Below the pieces are notes generated by a model. It was not told the DNA's origin and ran no database searches. It saw only the letters and a list, made by a program, of their open reading frames with translations. Made by a program: the position numbers and the translations under genes. From positions 24,392,620 through 24,456,619 of the forward strand of contig OY821517.1 in NCBI GenBank assembly GCA_963682025.1: a stretch of DNA of 64,000 nucleotides, written 5' to 3'. Of the stretch, positions 45,629-57,470 are shown one piece after another (within the stretch, counting starts at the first letter, position 1; every line of letters begins with the position of its first letter). The stretch is from Cordilura impudica (taxonomy: Eukaryota; Arthropoda; Insecta; Diptera; Scathophagidae).

Positions 45629-46730
45629 ATGTATATGTAAACTTAATATTTGTTAGTATGTGTGTGTTCCGTATGGACTCCAAAATGGCTGCACCGATCT
45701 TTATGTAATTCACAGGGAATCTTCAGAAAAGACTTTCGGGTGACAGTTTGCATTAAAATTTGGATGCATTATAAAATCCAGATGTTTTCTTACGGCCAGC
45801 AACGCCGACCAGGCCCAAGTAGTATGTTTATAAAAGCGAAAGTGTGTGTGTTTGTCTGTTTGTAGCTTATAGTAGACTAAACCATTGGACCGACCTCCTG
45901 AAACCATCCGTACAAAGTAAATATATAATATCATATAACTGGAGTACTATAAAAGGGAAAGCCTTGGCACTTTGTAATGTTAGTAGTTGTATAAAAAATG
46001 GGTGGGATACAATTAGTGGGCGTGGCATCTCCCATACAAAAATATATGAAGCACTTTGAAACTTTTGATAAGCGCATTATTCACCAATGTGAGTAACCGT
46101 AGAAAATATGGAGGAATCGCCAATTCAAAAATCGCCAATCGGTTTCATCGCGTTTAATAGAAAAAATCGTTTTCGGCAATTTTTATTTTAAAATATCGTA
46201 AAATCCAAAGCTGCCCTTGGCAAATAATGGGTTGACGATCTTGGACTTATCCGAAACTTTAGTAACGGAAGTTCTACACATTTGGTTATTATATTTTAAG
46301 CATCGCATCTAAAAATTCAACAGCACTTACAAAATATTTGAATTTTTTGAATAAATTGTCTCTTATTAGCTTGGGGTCATATGTGACCCCAATTCCAAAA
46401 GGGTTAATGGCGTAATATTATTTTTTTCCGAAACTCTAGGCTATTAAGATAAAATATAACATTTAAAAGTAGAAAAGTGATGAATTTTTGATACAAAGTT
46501 TTTAGAAGGAGTACAGAATATTTTACAAAAATCCCAATTTCCTCGAAATCCGCAAAAACAAAATCCTTGTCAAAAAAATTCTGGCACAGGGATTTACGTA
46601 AAAATTCACACAGTTAATCGCTAACATGCATTTAACAAAACCTTAAAGTGTCAGATCAATTTTTTTAAATTTTGTTTAAGAAAATTTTTTAAAACTTGAA
46701 AAAGAAGTTTTCAAAATTTAAAAAAAAAAG
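45629..46730. other. Intergenic DNA, no gene seen
   Basis: The segment 45650-46060 has a transposon-flank feel (GTGTGTGTGT tracts, GTGGGCGTGGCATC) but no border or coding motif could be fixed. Short frames here are unsupported. Confidence 0.4.
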
Positions 46731-47243
46731 ATTTCCCATTTTCGGTCTCATTGCGCAATAGGTTAACAACTTGGTAATAAAACAATACTTCATATCTGAG
46801 TACTTATAAGTATAGGGACAAAAAGAAAAATTATGGCTTTAATCAATTTCTCAAAGTTGAAAAAAATACCATCAAATTTCATGATCTAGTTTTTTTTGGC
46901 ACAAAAGTGGTCTGGGGGATTTGCTATTTCTTGGCGAGTTTTTATTCGATTTTGAAGTTTTATAGCTTCTTGGAAAGATAATTTAATGCTCAACCCGAAG
47001 TACATAACAATTTGTAGGAAAAATTAAATGATAGAACGAAATTTTCGTAAAATCTGAACAAAGTCATATTTTCCCCATATAAAGACACTTGAAATTTTCA
47101 ATCGCGTTGAGCCACCTCTAAATGTTTTTTGATTGGCTCAAAACTTTATATTTCACAGTTGTTTTGCTATTCGCATATTTCTAGGGGTGCGACCGAGAGT
47201 TTGAACATTTTTTCCCCCTCCACATAATGAAGGGCCACCCTAA
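46731..47243 (+). repeat. Dispersed repeat A, copy 2
   Basis: It is a direct homologue of 17800-18282, with a 20 bp longer middle (TTTTTTTTGGCACAAAAGTGG). The right end is AAGGGCCACCCTAA followed by TTTATA. Non-coding. Confidence 0.75.
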
Positions 47244-48174
47244 TTTATATATATTCGCCAAAATTCAAACGTGCTTCATTAAAAATAAAATTCTGGACTT
47301 AAATATTACACAATAGCAGTACTTTCATGTGCTTTCGTTTTAAAGATATTAATATCAATGAAAATTAATTATGACCTTTGCCATTCACTTCTGACATGGC
47401 TACTTCAATTGCCTCATAGCAGCTCATAGCTAGCTCGGCATTGATGTTGATTGGAATGATTTCTTTCATAGAAAACTATTGAAACACATAACGGTGGTAA
47501 CCAGACTAAGTATTTCAATGTTCAACAATTTACTTACACTATTCTCTATTGAAAACTAAAAAGCGTATCGTTTTCGTACTTAAAACTTTAATATTAAAAA
47601 TTAGTTCTGTGACCACCCTTGTAGCAACAGTTTTAAAGCTGCTGTTGAATTCATTATTGTTTGGAATTGAATGAAATCAAATCAACAAAAAGATTTTCAC
47701 AAAATGTGTTACACACAATCAAATAAGTGAAACAGCAACAACACTTACAATGGATAAAAATAACAACACAAAATTGCTCTTAAATCAACAATTGTAATTT
47801 TTTTATATTTTTTGTTTTCCTTTTTCATTAAATATCAAAGAACTAATATTCGCAAACCCCCATAAAAATGCAAATAAATCATTATTCAAGGTACTTCGAA
47901 TTTTTAGTTTTTAGTTGAAAAATTCAGCAGGTTCTAAAATTATATATGGAGCAATTGAGTTATATAATAAGCAATATTTATATTAATATTTTTTTCCACG
48001 AAATTCTACTACACATACATACATACTCGTATATATGTTTACAAATTGTAGCATTTTTTATTAAAATTTTTTAGGTTATTTCCGTTAGCCAATTTAGTAC
48101 TTTTAGCTCCTTTTCGACAACATAGTCTAGCAAAATGAAATTCTCGCTAGCACCTTTTTTTCATTAAGAATATT
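47244..48174. other. AT-rich intergenic DNA, no gene seen
   Basis: Nothing recognised. Composition around 47400-47700 is a little less biased than the rest. Confidence 0.45.
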
Positions 48175-49200
48175 AAATTGTGCTACATTTTCGGGGTCAT
48201 TGTCTGGTGGGAGAAATTTCCAAGTCGCGGTGAAAGTATAGAAAAACGTCAAAAACGTTTGCCATTTTCATTTTTTCCTCATTTTGATGTTCGTTTGCTT
48301 AGTTTTTCAACCATAACTTACGAACCATTGATAATTTGTCATTTCATTCTTCAGCAAAATTGCAGCCAAGGCTTAAATAAAAATTTTTTTTTAATATATC
48401 CATGTAAAAAATGGAAGTAAAAATACCGCTGTATGTTTGATTTAATATAAAAAATATCACTCATACGTAAACATCTCTTCTAATCTATCAATAAATAATA
48501 ATCATTCGGACGGAATATGTTATGTTATTAGTGTTAAATTGGGCTCTTCCGAATCTTTGGTACCCTCCACATTGGTTTTACGTTTACACTAATATCTGGA
48601 CTTATTACACTATTTATAACAAAGTATTTTAAAAAGCAACAATTTGATAAACTTAATACTAAATTATTACAACAAACACACTAAATGTTTATAATTTTTT
48701 AGAGATGTCTTCATAATTTTGGTCACATCTTAGCACAATGATTCCTTTTTTATCCCATTTTCAACAGCACCCTGCTCGAAATAATGGCAAACAATACTAT
48801 CACAACTCTATCCAGGTAGGTTGTTTATTTTGTGAATAAGCGTGATTTCAATAGACAGACGGACAGACGGACATCGCTATATTGACACGAGTTGTTATAA
48901 GGATCAAGAATATATATAGGTTATGGGGTTTCAAATGCATTTTCCTATGCGTTGCAAATGGAATGATAAACCTATATATACCCTCTGCATAGTGGTGTGG
49001 AGAGTATTAAAAGGTTAAAAAATAAAATATTTTGAGGATTTCATTCGATGAAATTAGTCCAAATTGATTTGCTGACTAGCGAAATGAGAAATCATCAATG
49101 GTTCTTGAGTTATATCAGAAGAACTGATTAGACAAACATCAAGAAAATAAGAAAAGTTTGACCTGAGAACGCAAAACCCCGTGAAGCTAGTACTGGCTTA
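48175..49200. repeat. Inverted-arm repeat E, copy 2, with repeat R between its arms
   Basis: The left arm (about 48230-48420) has GCTTAGTTTTTCAACCATAA and CATTCTTCAGCAAAATT. The right arm (about 49030-49195) in reverse has CAGTTCTTCTGATATAACTC and CATTGATGATTTCTCATTTC. Both resemble the arms at 32.6-33.9 kb. The short frame at 48178-48420 is just the left arm. Confidence 0.55.
48520..49013 (+). repeat. Dispersed repeat R, short internally deleted copy
   Basis: The 5' signature is AGTGTTAAATTGGGC, CCGAATC and GTACCCTCCAC. The 3' signature is CAGACGGACAGACGGACATC, TTATAAGGATCAAGAATATA and GGTGTGGAGAGTATTAAAA. About 500 bp long, it is a small derivative of the 3.4 kb form. Confidence 0.75.
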
Positions 49201-49360
49201 GCACTTCTGCACTCCATAGAATGGCTGCTGCTCTGTGTTACGAACATGTTTTCGTTATTAAAGACTAAAAAAACACAACAATATATTATCAATAACGTAT
49301 TTTTAAGTAACGGAAATAACCCAACTCGTCATTTACAAGTAATTACTTTTCTAATTATTA

Positions 49361-49620
49361 TTCTACAAAGTAGCGTTTTATTATTATAACATTACCTTTC
49401 CTAAAAAGTGCTTTTTTAAAAAGTAGCTTTTCTTCAAAAAGTACATTTTGTAAAAGAGTAGCTTTTCTTACAAAATAACCATTTTTTTTATAAAAACCTC
49501 CCCATGTCATAAAAAGTTCCCTTTTTTAAAGTACCTTTTACAAACACAATTTTTAAAATATTACTTTTCTTTAAAATGTACCTTTTTTTTAAAATTAGTT
49601 TTTTTAAAAAATTACACCCA
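49361..49620. repeat. Degenerate tandem repeat of AAAAAGTACCTTTT-type units
   Basis: Units such as AAAAAGTAGCTTTTCTT and AAAAAGTRC.TTTT recur every 25-40 bp with drift. Non-coding. Confidence 0.6.
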
Positions 49621-49659
49621 TCGTAACGAAATAAATAACCGGGAAAACATTTTGTTGAC

Positions 49660-50190
49660 AATTTTGGCTATTTTTTATTTGGTCGATTTTTGTTTTTGCT
49701 ACTTTAGGTTTTGGCGATTTTTAATTTTTTGGCGATTGTTGACTTGGCGATTATTGTTTTTTTTTGCAATTTTTGATTTTGGCGATTTTTGATTTTTCCG
49801 ATTTTTGATTTTGGTGTTTTTAATTTTGGCGAGTTTTTATTTTGGCTTTTTTTGTTGCGATTTTTGTTATTCGCGATTTTTGGTTTTGCATATTTTTAAT
49901 TTGGACGATTTTTGACTTTTGGCAATTTTTGCTATTCGCGATTTTTGGTTTTGGCGATTTTTGTATTTTTTTTTTTTTTTTTTTGCTATTTTTGATTTAG
50001 GCGATTTTTGTTTTTTGCGATTTTTTATTTTGGCATTTTTTAATTGGTAATTTTTGATTTTGAGGATTTTTTATTTTTTTTTGCGATTTTTGTTATGGGC
50101 GATATTCGGTTTTGCGCATTTCTGATTTTAGCCATTTTTGCTATTCGCGATTATCGGTTTTGGCGATTTTTGATTTTGGCGATTCCACCC
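49660..50190. repeat. Degenerate tandem repeat, unit near TTTTTGATTTTGGCGA
   Basis: The motif GGCGATTTTTGATTTT recurs throughout with variants (TTCGCGATTTTTGGTTTT). The period is about 16 bp, irregular. The strand is almost free of C. Confidence 0.8.
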
Positions 50191-50284
50191 ATAAATTCCA
50201 CGACTACTCACATTGGTAATTAATATACTTGTCAACAGTTTCAAGATTGTCATATTCATATTACTTCATATTTTTTTTGTATTG

Positions 50285-50790
50285 GAGGTGCCACGCCCAT
50301 TGGTCCGATCCCGCCCATTTTTTGGGCAATATCTACTTTGTATGTGGGTGACACGCCCATTAGTCCGATCCCGCCCATTTTTGTTCGACTATTCATATTA
50401 ATGACTTATGAACTCACACGAAGCCCCAAGGCTTTAGAAACTACAGTTTTCCTGATATATGACATTAAATATTTACTTTGTATAGGGGTGCCCACTGATT
50501 TGATCGCGCCCATTTCTTTTCTTTCACTTGTGAACTCCAGTTATATGATATTAAATATTTGCATTTTATGGGCGGTGCCACACCCACTGATCAGATCACA
50601 TTAATAACTTATGAACTCACACAAATTTCCAAGGCTTTCTCTATTACAGTACTGTAAGTATATAACATTAAACATTTATTTTGTATGGTTGATGCCACGC
50701 CCTTGCTGTCGTAATACTCCAGATATTATGTGTTAAAATTAGATGTTAAAAATCCACTTTATATGGGAGGTGCCACGCCCACTTGGAAAA
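50285..50790. repeat. Repeats of a GTGCCACGCCCA motif
   Basis: GTGCCACGCCCATTGGTCCG and close variants occur at about 50288, 50350, 50488, 50575, 50691 and 50769, with variable spacing filled by ACTTATGAACTCACACRAA and CAAGGCTTT blocks. The GC-rich motif stands out in the AT-rich surroundings. The frames at 50213-50604 only translate it. Confidence 0.65.
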
Positions 50791-50984
50791 CCAAAAAATA
50801 TATAACCTGTTTTTCCTTTCGGATAGGCAGTACCTACTGAAAAAATTTGAAGACGATCGATGTAGTGTAATATAAACCACAAACAAACATACAATTAAAG
50901 ACACAAAACTCCATTTTCATTTAATATTTTTTAATATTTATTTGTTACAAATTTTCTTTTTTTGATAAAACAGATGAGTTAAAA

Positions 50985-51016
<32 letters not shown>

Positions 51017-51607
51017 TCCTCTTAGCATGTTAAGAAGAAAAATTTCTGTTACAAAAATTTTAGTAAGTTTGCGTTCATGTCTTAACTATCCATAATACTT
51101 TACACATGCACTACTCATTTACCGATCCACTCTAAATCACTTTTTAGTCAATTTAACAACGGTCGCCCGGCCGTCTGTCTGTGCACGTCAATCTGGTACG
51201 CAAACTAAAGGTTGCAATTATACAAATATATATTTAGAAGAAATTTGATATATAAACTTTTATCAGCTATATTTTTAAGTCTGTATAGGGTGACTTTAAT
51301 ATATTACCTGATTTTTTTTATTAAATGTATCTTTAAATTAATATATTAATTCAGATAAAAATATTTTAAAATTAACTTTTTCTTAATATTAATGTCTGGA
51401 CATTTTTGGCGAATAATCAATGCCTTGCAGTGTTTTCCATAGTCACATGGGTTTATAGCATTCATGGGCATTTAGTTAAACAATTGTTAAATACCTATAC
51501 ACATGCATTCTTATGCTCTTGTGTTTAGTCGTCTGTGAGATCTTGACGAATGCACATGTTCAACGGAAGCTTTAGTAGTTTTTTTCAAGTTTAGAGAAAA
51601 TAAATTA
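50791..51607. other. 5' flank of the hAT gene, with a (TA)n run
   Basis: A TA dinucleotide run covers about 50991-51016. I looked for a hAT terminus (CAGTG near 51429 was one candidate) but found no matching right end, so the element borders are unknown. Confidence 0.45.
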
Positions 51608-53334
51608 ATGATGACACTCAAAAAATATTGTATGTTGAAAAATGCATTTGGTCAGGTACAATGCCTTTTATGTTATCAAACATTTAAGGAATATAGACAA
51701 CAAGTAATTAAAAGGCATTATGATTGTTTTCATAGTAATATGAATAAACTAAAGGAGGAGGAAAAAGAAGAGCTTTTTAATAGAAATAAGCAAATTTTTT
51801 TTGATAAATTAAAGGGTTTTTTGTTAGAAGAGGAAGTAAAAGAAAAAAAGGTAGACAATAAATTAAAAATGGAAATTTCTAGCTCAGTAAGCTTAGATAT
51901 TGTCAGACACGGCAGACCTTTTACGGATGGTATTTTCGTTAAAGAAATACTGAAAAAAACTATGCAAAAACTTAATTATAATGCTAATTTTATGGAATCT
52001 GTTCCCTTGTCCCGTAGAACTTTAGCTCGGCGAACGGTTAAATTAGGAACATCTATTGAATTTGCGGTTAGGGAAAAATTAAGTAATTGCGAATTTTTTT
52101 CTATTTGTTTAGATGATAGCACCGACATTAACGATCTCTGCCAATTAGTAATTTGCGTTCGATGTGTAGACATAGAATATAATGTTTATGAAGCAATGTT
52201 TTCTCTTGAAACATTTCATGGAAATGTGACAGGTAAGTTGTTGTTTGATGTTGTCAACGAAAAACTGCTTACCGTTATAGACTGTAACAAATTCGCTGGC
52301 GTTTGCACAGATGGAGCAAATGTTATGAAGGGTAAGTACGAAGGTTTTGTAGGACAGTTGGAAAAACATTACTTTGGAATTAATAGCTTTCACTGCATAA
52401 TTCATCAGGCCGCTCTTGCCTCTAAATTTATAAGTACCCACCCAGCTATGAAGACTGCAGAGCAGATAATAAATGAAATACGAGGCGGACATCACTCGCT
52501 TACTCACAGAAAATTTGTAAACTTTTTAAAAATAAAAAATGCTCCACACAATGATTTGAAAATGTTTACAGAAGTTCGGTGGCTAAGCCGAGGTGATTGT
52601 TTAAACAGACTGTTTAATTTAAGGGAAGAAGTGAAACAGTTTCTAGAAGCAGAGGGTTTAGATAAATGCTTATTACAGTATTTAAAAGATAACAAATTTA
52701 TTTTAGATTTAACTTTTTTAGCTGATACAACTATGCTTTTAAATGAATTTAATCTACAATTACAAGGAAAAGAAAAAAGCATATGTGATTTGTCTAAAAT
52801 CCTTTTCGATTTTAAAACGAAACTATTTTTACTCCTTTGCCAAATTCAGGACGGAGATTTCTCAAACTTTCCAAAAACTCTACTTATTATTGGAAATCAG
52901 GAAAATGTTGAAATAATTGAATATATAGAAATATTTGAAACACTTTTCCATAATTTTCAAGATAGGTTTAAGGATTTTGAAAATTTTCAACCTCTTCTAA
53001 ATATTTTTGAAACCCTTTTAGTTGCGATGTAATAAACTCAGAGTTTCAAATACAATCTGAACTTATAATACTTCGAAGCGAAGTAAATGTTCAAGAAAAT
53101 ATTAATGTTTTAGAGTTCTGGAAAAATTTGGACGGCAAAGTATATCCCGAACTTAAAAAAATTTCTCTTATTTGTTTATCTTTATTTCCCTCAACTTATC
53201 TCTGCGAACAAATTTTTTCCGATTCGAAATTCATTTGTTCTAAACAACGGAATAAATTGTCTTCATCACAATTAAAAAACATTTTACTACTTCGAAACTG
53301 CCATAAAAGTACAAATGTGAAAGATTTTATTTAA
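51608..53334 (+). pseudogene. hAT transposase of the ZBED5/SCAND3 type, one frameshift
   Basis: A frame of 474 codons from 51608 is followed, after a 1 bp shift near 53013, by a second frame to 53334 (PFSCDVINSEFQIQ onward). Domains: BED-like zinc finger (C19, C22, H37, H42); a helical segment; RNase H-like core with CLDDSTDINDLCQL (D169/D170), CTDGANVMKGKYEG (D235) and SFHCIIHQAAL (C263, H266, the hAT C..H pair); VRWLSRGDCLNRL; and after the shift the hAT dimerisation block with STYLCEQIFSDSKFICSKQR. Relatives in vertebrates became ZBED5 and similar genes, but this copy sits among repeats and looks like an ordinary element. Apart from the shift it is full-length, so it decayed recently, or the shift is a sequencing error. 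Terminal repeats were not identified. Confidence 0.87.
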
Positions 53335-53361
53335 TTATTATTATTATTATTATTATTTTTA

Positions 53362-53397
<36 letters not shown>
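53335..53397. repeat. (TTA)n microsatellite
   Basis: A trinucleotide run directly after the hAT stop, with one interruption (TTTTTATTTTTA). Confidence 0.9.
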
Positions 53398-53398
<1 letters not shown>

Positions 53399-53770
53399 AA
53401 ATCAAAACATTTGTAGAACTAAAAGCTTTTACTCTGTGCCTTAAATATTCAGTGATATTTTTTTTTTTTTTAATAAAATTATTTATTTGTTAATTTTTGT
53501 GATTCATGTGTAGTAATAATTTTTTTTATGATTTATATTTCTCTAAAATATGGCAAACGAAATTTGCCGAAATATCGATAAAAATTAAACATTATTATAT
53601 TGTACACCATGCCTTATACTACTAACTGTCATTTATGAGTGTACTAAAATAATTTTTTACTCTCTCTTGCTTACTAACACAATTGACAAAATTGTGTGCC
53701 CATCAATGGTTTATAGCCAGATAAATCTAGTCAAAGCCAATATAAGAAATGCTCAATATAGTGTAACAAC
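53398..53770. other. AT-rich spacer
   Basis: Nothing recognised. Confidence 0.45.
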
Positions 53771-54960
53771 AATACATCGCACCTTAAATACAAAAGAGTC
53801 ACAACTCAAAATTTTCCAAAATTGACTTTTTTTCCATAAATTAACTCACAGTACACATTTCTTACTACTGCAAAAATTTATTTCTCATAACTATCTTCTT
53901 TAACAGGAAAAATGCTGTTATATCTGGGGCACAACTTGAGATAATATCACTAGTCAAAAGAAAAAATTTCATTAACAGTCATAACTCAAAATTATATTTT
54001 ATTTCCACAAACACAATATAAACAAGTAAGAAAATTATAGTCGGTCTAGACCGACTATACGATACCCTATACCATGCGTTTAGAGACCCTATCTCTTAGG
54101 CCCAACTAACTGGACATAGAAAATAAGCAAAAACCAAATTTGAGTGGGATTTTTATTAATTTTTTTGGCTGCAGATATGAAAAAGTTCATATCGGATGCT
54201 ATATCTATATAGGGACTAGGTCCAAAAATGGACCGATCCTGATCATGTTTGGTAAAGTCTCTTGTATTTTGCAAAAATATATACAAACAAAATTTGAGAA
54301 GAATCAGTGCAATATTTTTGTTTTTTAATAGATTTAAGTGAAGATCGGGAAGCAGCTCTATATGGGGTCAAAGGGATGATTTTTGGACTACTCATTAATG
54401 GATGTAATGAACGCATACAAACCCAATTTGAGTAATATCTATATGACAATTTGGATCTTATGGCAATTTATGTCGATTTCATATGGGTAATTTGTATGGG
54501 GGCTAGGTCTGTACATGGACCGATTCTCACCAATTTCAATAGCGTTCATCCCATGGCCGATAAAAGCTTATATACCAAATTTCATCAAAATATATTCATA
54601 CTTGCGACCTGCAGTTTGATTACAAGCTTTACATGGACACACAGACGGACGGACGGACGGACGGACGGACATTGTTAAATCAACTCAGAAAGTGATTCTG
54701 ATTCGATCGGTATAATTAAAGATGGGTCTAGTTCAAATATTTTTGGTTGTTACAAACAGCAGCACAAAGTCATTATACCCAAACCACATAGTGGTATAGG
54801 GTATAATTAAAGAAAAAAATATAGCAAAACTTTCCTCGAAATGGACATTTTTCATAGCGATACAAAATTTTTTTAAATCATTTTTATTACATAAACAGTT
54901 TTTTGCCTCTCCTGAAAAATTAAAAATTTTTAGTTGTGACTGTATTTAAGGTGCGATATC
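53771..54960. mobile_element. Element F: inverted-repeat element split by repeat R
   Basis: The left end ATCGCACCTTAAATAC (53775 region) followed by GAGTCACAACTCAAAATTTT pairs with the right end AATTTTTAGTTGTGAC and GTATTTAAGGTGCGAT (to about 54960). Removing the R copy (54021-54812) leaves about 400 bp of non-coding sequence, which fits a MITE. A second CATAACTCAAAATTATATTT block lies at 53980. The target duplication could not be settled. Confidence 0.6.
54021..54812 (+). repeat. Dispersed repeat R-like element inside F, with a perfect palindrome
   Basis: It starts AACAAGTAAGAAAATTA followed by a perfect 24 bp palindrome at 54036-54059 (half-site TATAGTCGGTCT), then ATACCCTATACCATG. It ends CATAGTGGTATAGGGTATAA. 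Near the 3' end is a (GGAC)n run at 54645-54671. The design is the same as R at 21.8 kb (start block, hairpin, ATACCC, GACGGACAT, GGGTATAA), but the sequence is far diverged, so this is a sister family. Confidence 0.7.
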
Positions 54961-57192
54961 TTGAAGAAATTGAATCAACAAGTTATCATTACAACAGGAT
55001 TTTTTTGTCTGTTTTACAATTTTAAAAACATTTTTTTAAAATTTTAATTTAGTATGTAATTTATTAACTGAAACTCTGGCATTTTAGAATTAAATTGTAA
55101 AATGCTTTGAGTAAAAGGTTTGAGTAAGAAATAGAAGTTGTAATAGACAAAGTTCGATAAAAAAATAATAAATTTTTCTTCAAATAGGAGTGCGATTTTG
55201 CTCGAGTCACCAATCCTTCTTTCGGAAATCTTTCTAAAGCCCAATTGCTGCATTAAAATTGAAACCACAGCGTCATATGATATGCATATACCAACAGCTT
55301 ATCGTGAATCTTGTTCGAGCTTTTCGAATAATATTTCGAATATTTTTATTTAGTTACAGAAAACCCAAAGCAGAATAATTTCTGGTTTAATTATTAATTT
55401 AAAAAAATATTTCTTTTTTATGCTTTTAAATCCACAAAAAAAAAATGTAATGAAAAAAAAATAACAAAAAATTATTTTCACAAAAGTTATACAATTTTTT
55501 TATAACTAAACACCACTCTGCAGAGGTTAAATCTCAGTTTGTCAATACGTTTATAACTCATTGAAATAAATTCCTGAGACCCCATAAACTACTTATATTC
55601 TGGATCCTTATAAAAGAGGCAGTCGATTTGGCATTTTCTGTCGGTCTGTCTGTTGAAAATATTCTCCTATCCGCAATAGGTCGAGTGGGTCGCACTACTT
55701 AGGCTTAAAATGCTCATCAGCAGCAGTTTGGTATTGAATTTGGAGCCTCTAGACCAAGCAGCTGATAAAATTTCATAAAGTAAACTTAAAATAGTGCAAA
55801 ATATTTATCGGAAGAGAACATGTACAAATGGGTATGTAAATAATATCTACTAGATATGTACCAGTGTTTGCATAACTAGGAAAAAATCTGCATGCGTTGC
55901 TAATAAACAAACAAACTAAAATGTCATTGTGTTTACATTTTGGACATGTTTGTAGAGTATCAAAGCTTCAACACAGACGAATTAAACATTGTTGCTTGTT
56001 TTTAATATGATTAACATTTTTTTTTTTTTTTTTTTTCAATTTTTTATATTTAAATTGATAACTGAACCGAGACAATCACTAAAGATCTATTCTTTTTCAA
56101 TTTGATAATAATAACTTTTTCAAAAAAAAAATCACAATTTATTTTTAAAATCATTTTTAACAGGATTTAGCACTTTTTCTTTACTAAGTTTTAGTTACTC
56201 TGATCAAGGTTCAGTTGCCCACACGAAATTACAGTCTATTGGTATTACAAATTTGGGCTGTGTTTACAAGCATCATTACAACCTTATTGTGCCCTCTCTA
56301 CAGAGCAGTAATTTTGGTAGTTTTTGCATTTAAAAAGGAGAAATAAATTTAGAAGTACCTGTTAATTCTTTTTTGCTATTCATTTACGTATTTGTGTTTA
56401 AGAAGTTATTTTATACTTGTGTGTAAGTAAGTATGTGCTAGTGTTGATGTGGTCGATTTGGTGCAAATAAACCCAACAAAATATGTACTTTTGAAAAAAA
56501 GTTTCTAAGCGGTATTAAAAAATTTTGTGTATATAACCAACATTCTTTGTTTTATATATATATAATCTAGTGTATATATATATTTTTTTTTTTTTGTTGT
56601 GAAGAGGAATGAAAAGAAACACAATCGTAGAAAACTTTTTAAAAGAGAATATTTCATTTAAAAATTGTTTTTTTTTACAAAGGACAGTGGAACGTTATGA
56701 TATTTTGGAAACAAGGTGAAATTTTTTGGGGGCTAGATCAAGCTATGAAATTAACATGAACCTTTTCAATAGGTTGTACCGACCCAAATTTATTTTATGT
56801 CTATTATCTATAGTCATAGATAATATTTAGATTCTGAGTAAAGGTTATAATTTACCATTTTAGGATCTCTAATCTTAGAATATGCTACAATTTGAATATT
56901 TGACAAAACTAGCGAACCCGTTATATTTTAACAACCCAATCTCACATGCATTTTGAAAATTTGGGGTCGAATTATGGTAAATTTTGTTTCAATTTTCACA
57001 TTTGCTTTAAAGTCACCTATATCATGCTCAAACCAAGTAAAGTTCTTTCTAAATTCCACATTGGTGTCATGTTTATACATCAGGGGTGTCAATTAGGTCG
57101 ATCGCCAATAAAAATTCACATTTCGAGTATTTGTACCAAATATGTACAAAAAAATTTTTTATTGTTTGAATCTTGTGGTCAGTCAGAATAAT
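54961..57192. other. AT-rich intergenic DNA with T-runs
   Basis: No gene was seen. Poly-T runs lie at about 56013-56037 and 56583-56597. Short frames (55044-55268, 56946-57191) have no motif. Confidence 0.45.
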
Positions 57193-57241
57193 GTCATTCG
57201 TTTGTTTTGTTACCTGTGTTAAAAATCAAATTAATCTAGTT

Positions 57242-57348
57242 CAGTGATGCCAGAGGTAGAAAAAAGTATATGTACTTGTAGGAAAATATAACCACAAAAA
57301 TTGAGAAATGTAGACCCCTTTTTTATGAAATTGAATCCGGTATCGCTG
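57242..57348. mobile_element. 107 bp hAT-type MITE
   Basis: The left end is CAGTGATGCC; the right end, reversed, is CAGCGATACC. The flanks ATCTAGTT (57234-57241) and TTCTAGTT (57349-57356) match at seven of eight positions, as expected of an 8 bp hAT duplication. It is non-coding. The flanking TCATTCGTTT...CAAATTAA block is itself duplicated on both sides (about 57193 and 57379). Confidence 0.65.
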
Positions 57349-57470
57349 TTCTAGTTGCTATTGAGAATAAATTCATTCGTTTCGTTTTGTTACGTCTGTT
57401 AAAAATCAAATTAAAATTGTATTAAAATTTAATAAGTTCTCATTAATTGAAATTGTGACCCCATGACTAA

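Noticed and set aside
45650..46059. Short overlapping frames of about 70 aa
   Set aside because: Both strands are open by chance; sequence looks like transposon flank and has no domain.
50213..50604. Two overlapping frames of 62 and 88 aa
   Set aside because: They translate the GTGCCACGCCCA repeat and its spacers.
51429..51450. CAGTGTTTTCC as left end of the hAT element
   Set aside because: No reverse-complement partner was found downstream of the transposase and no 8 bp duplication could be matched.
54451..54678. 75-aa frame ending in a TDGRTDG repeat
   Set aside because: It lies in an R-like repeat and translates its GGAC microsatellite.
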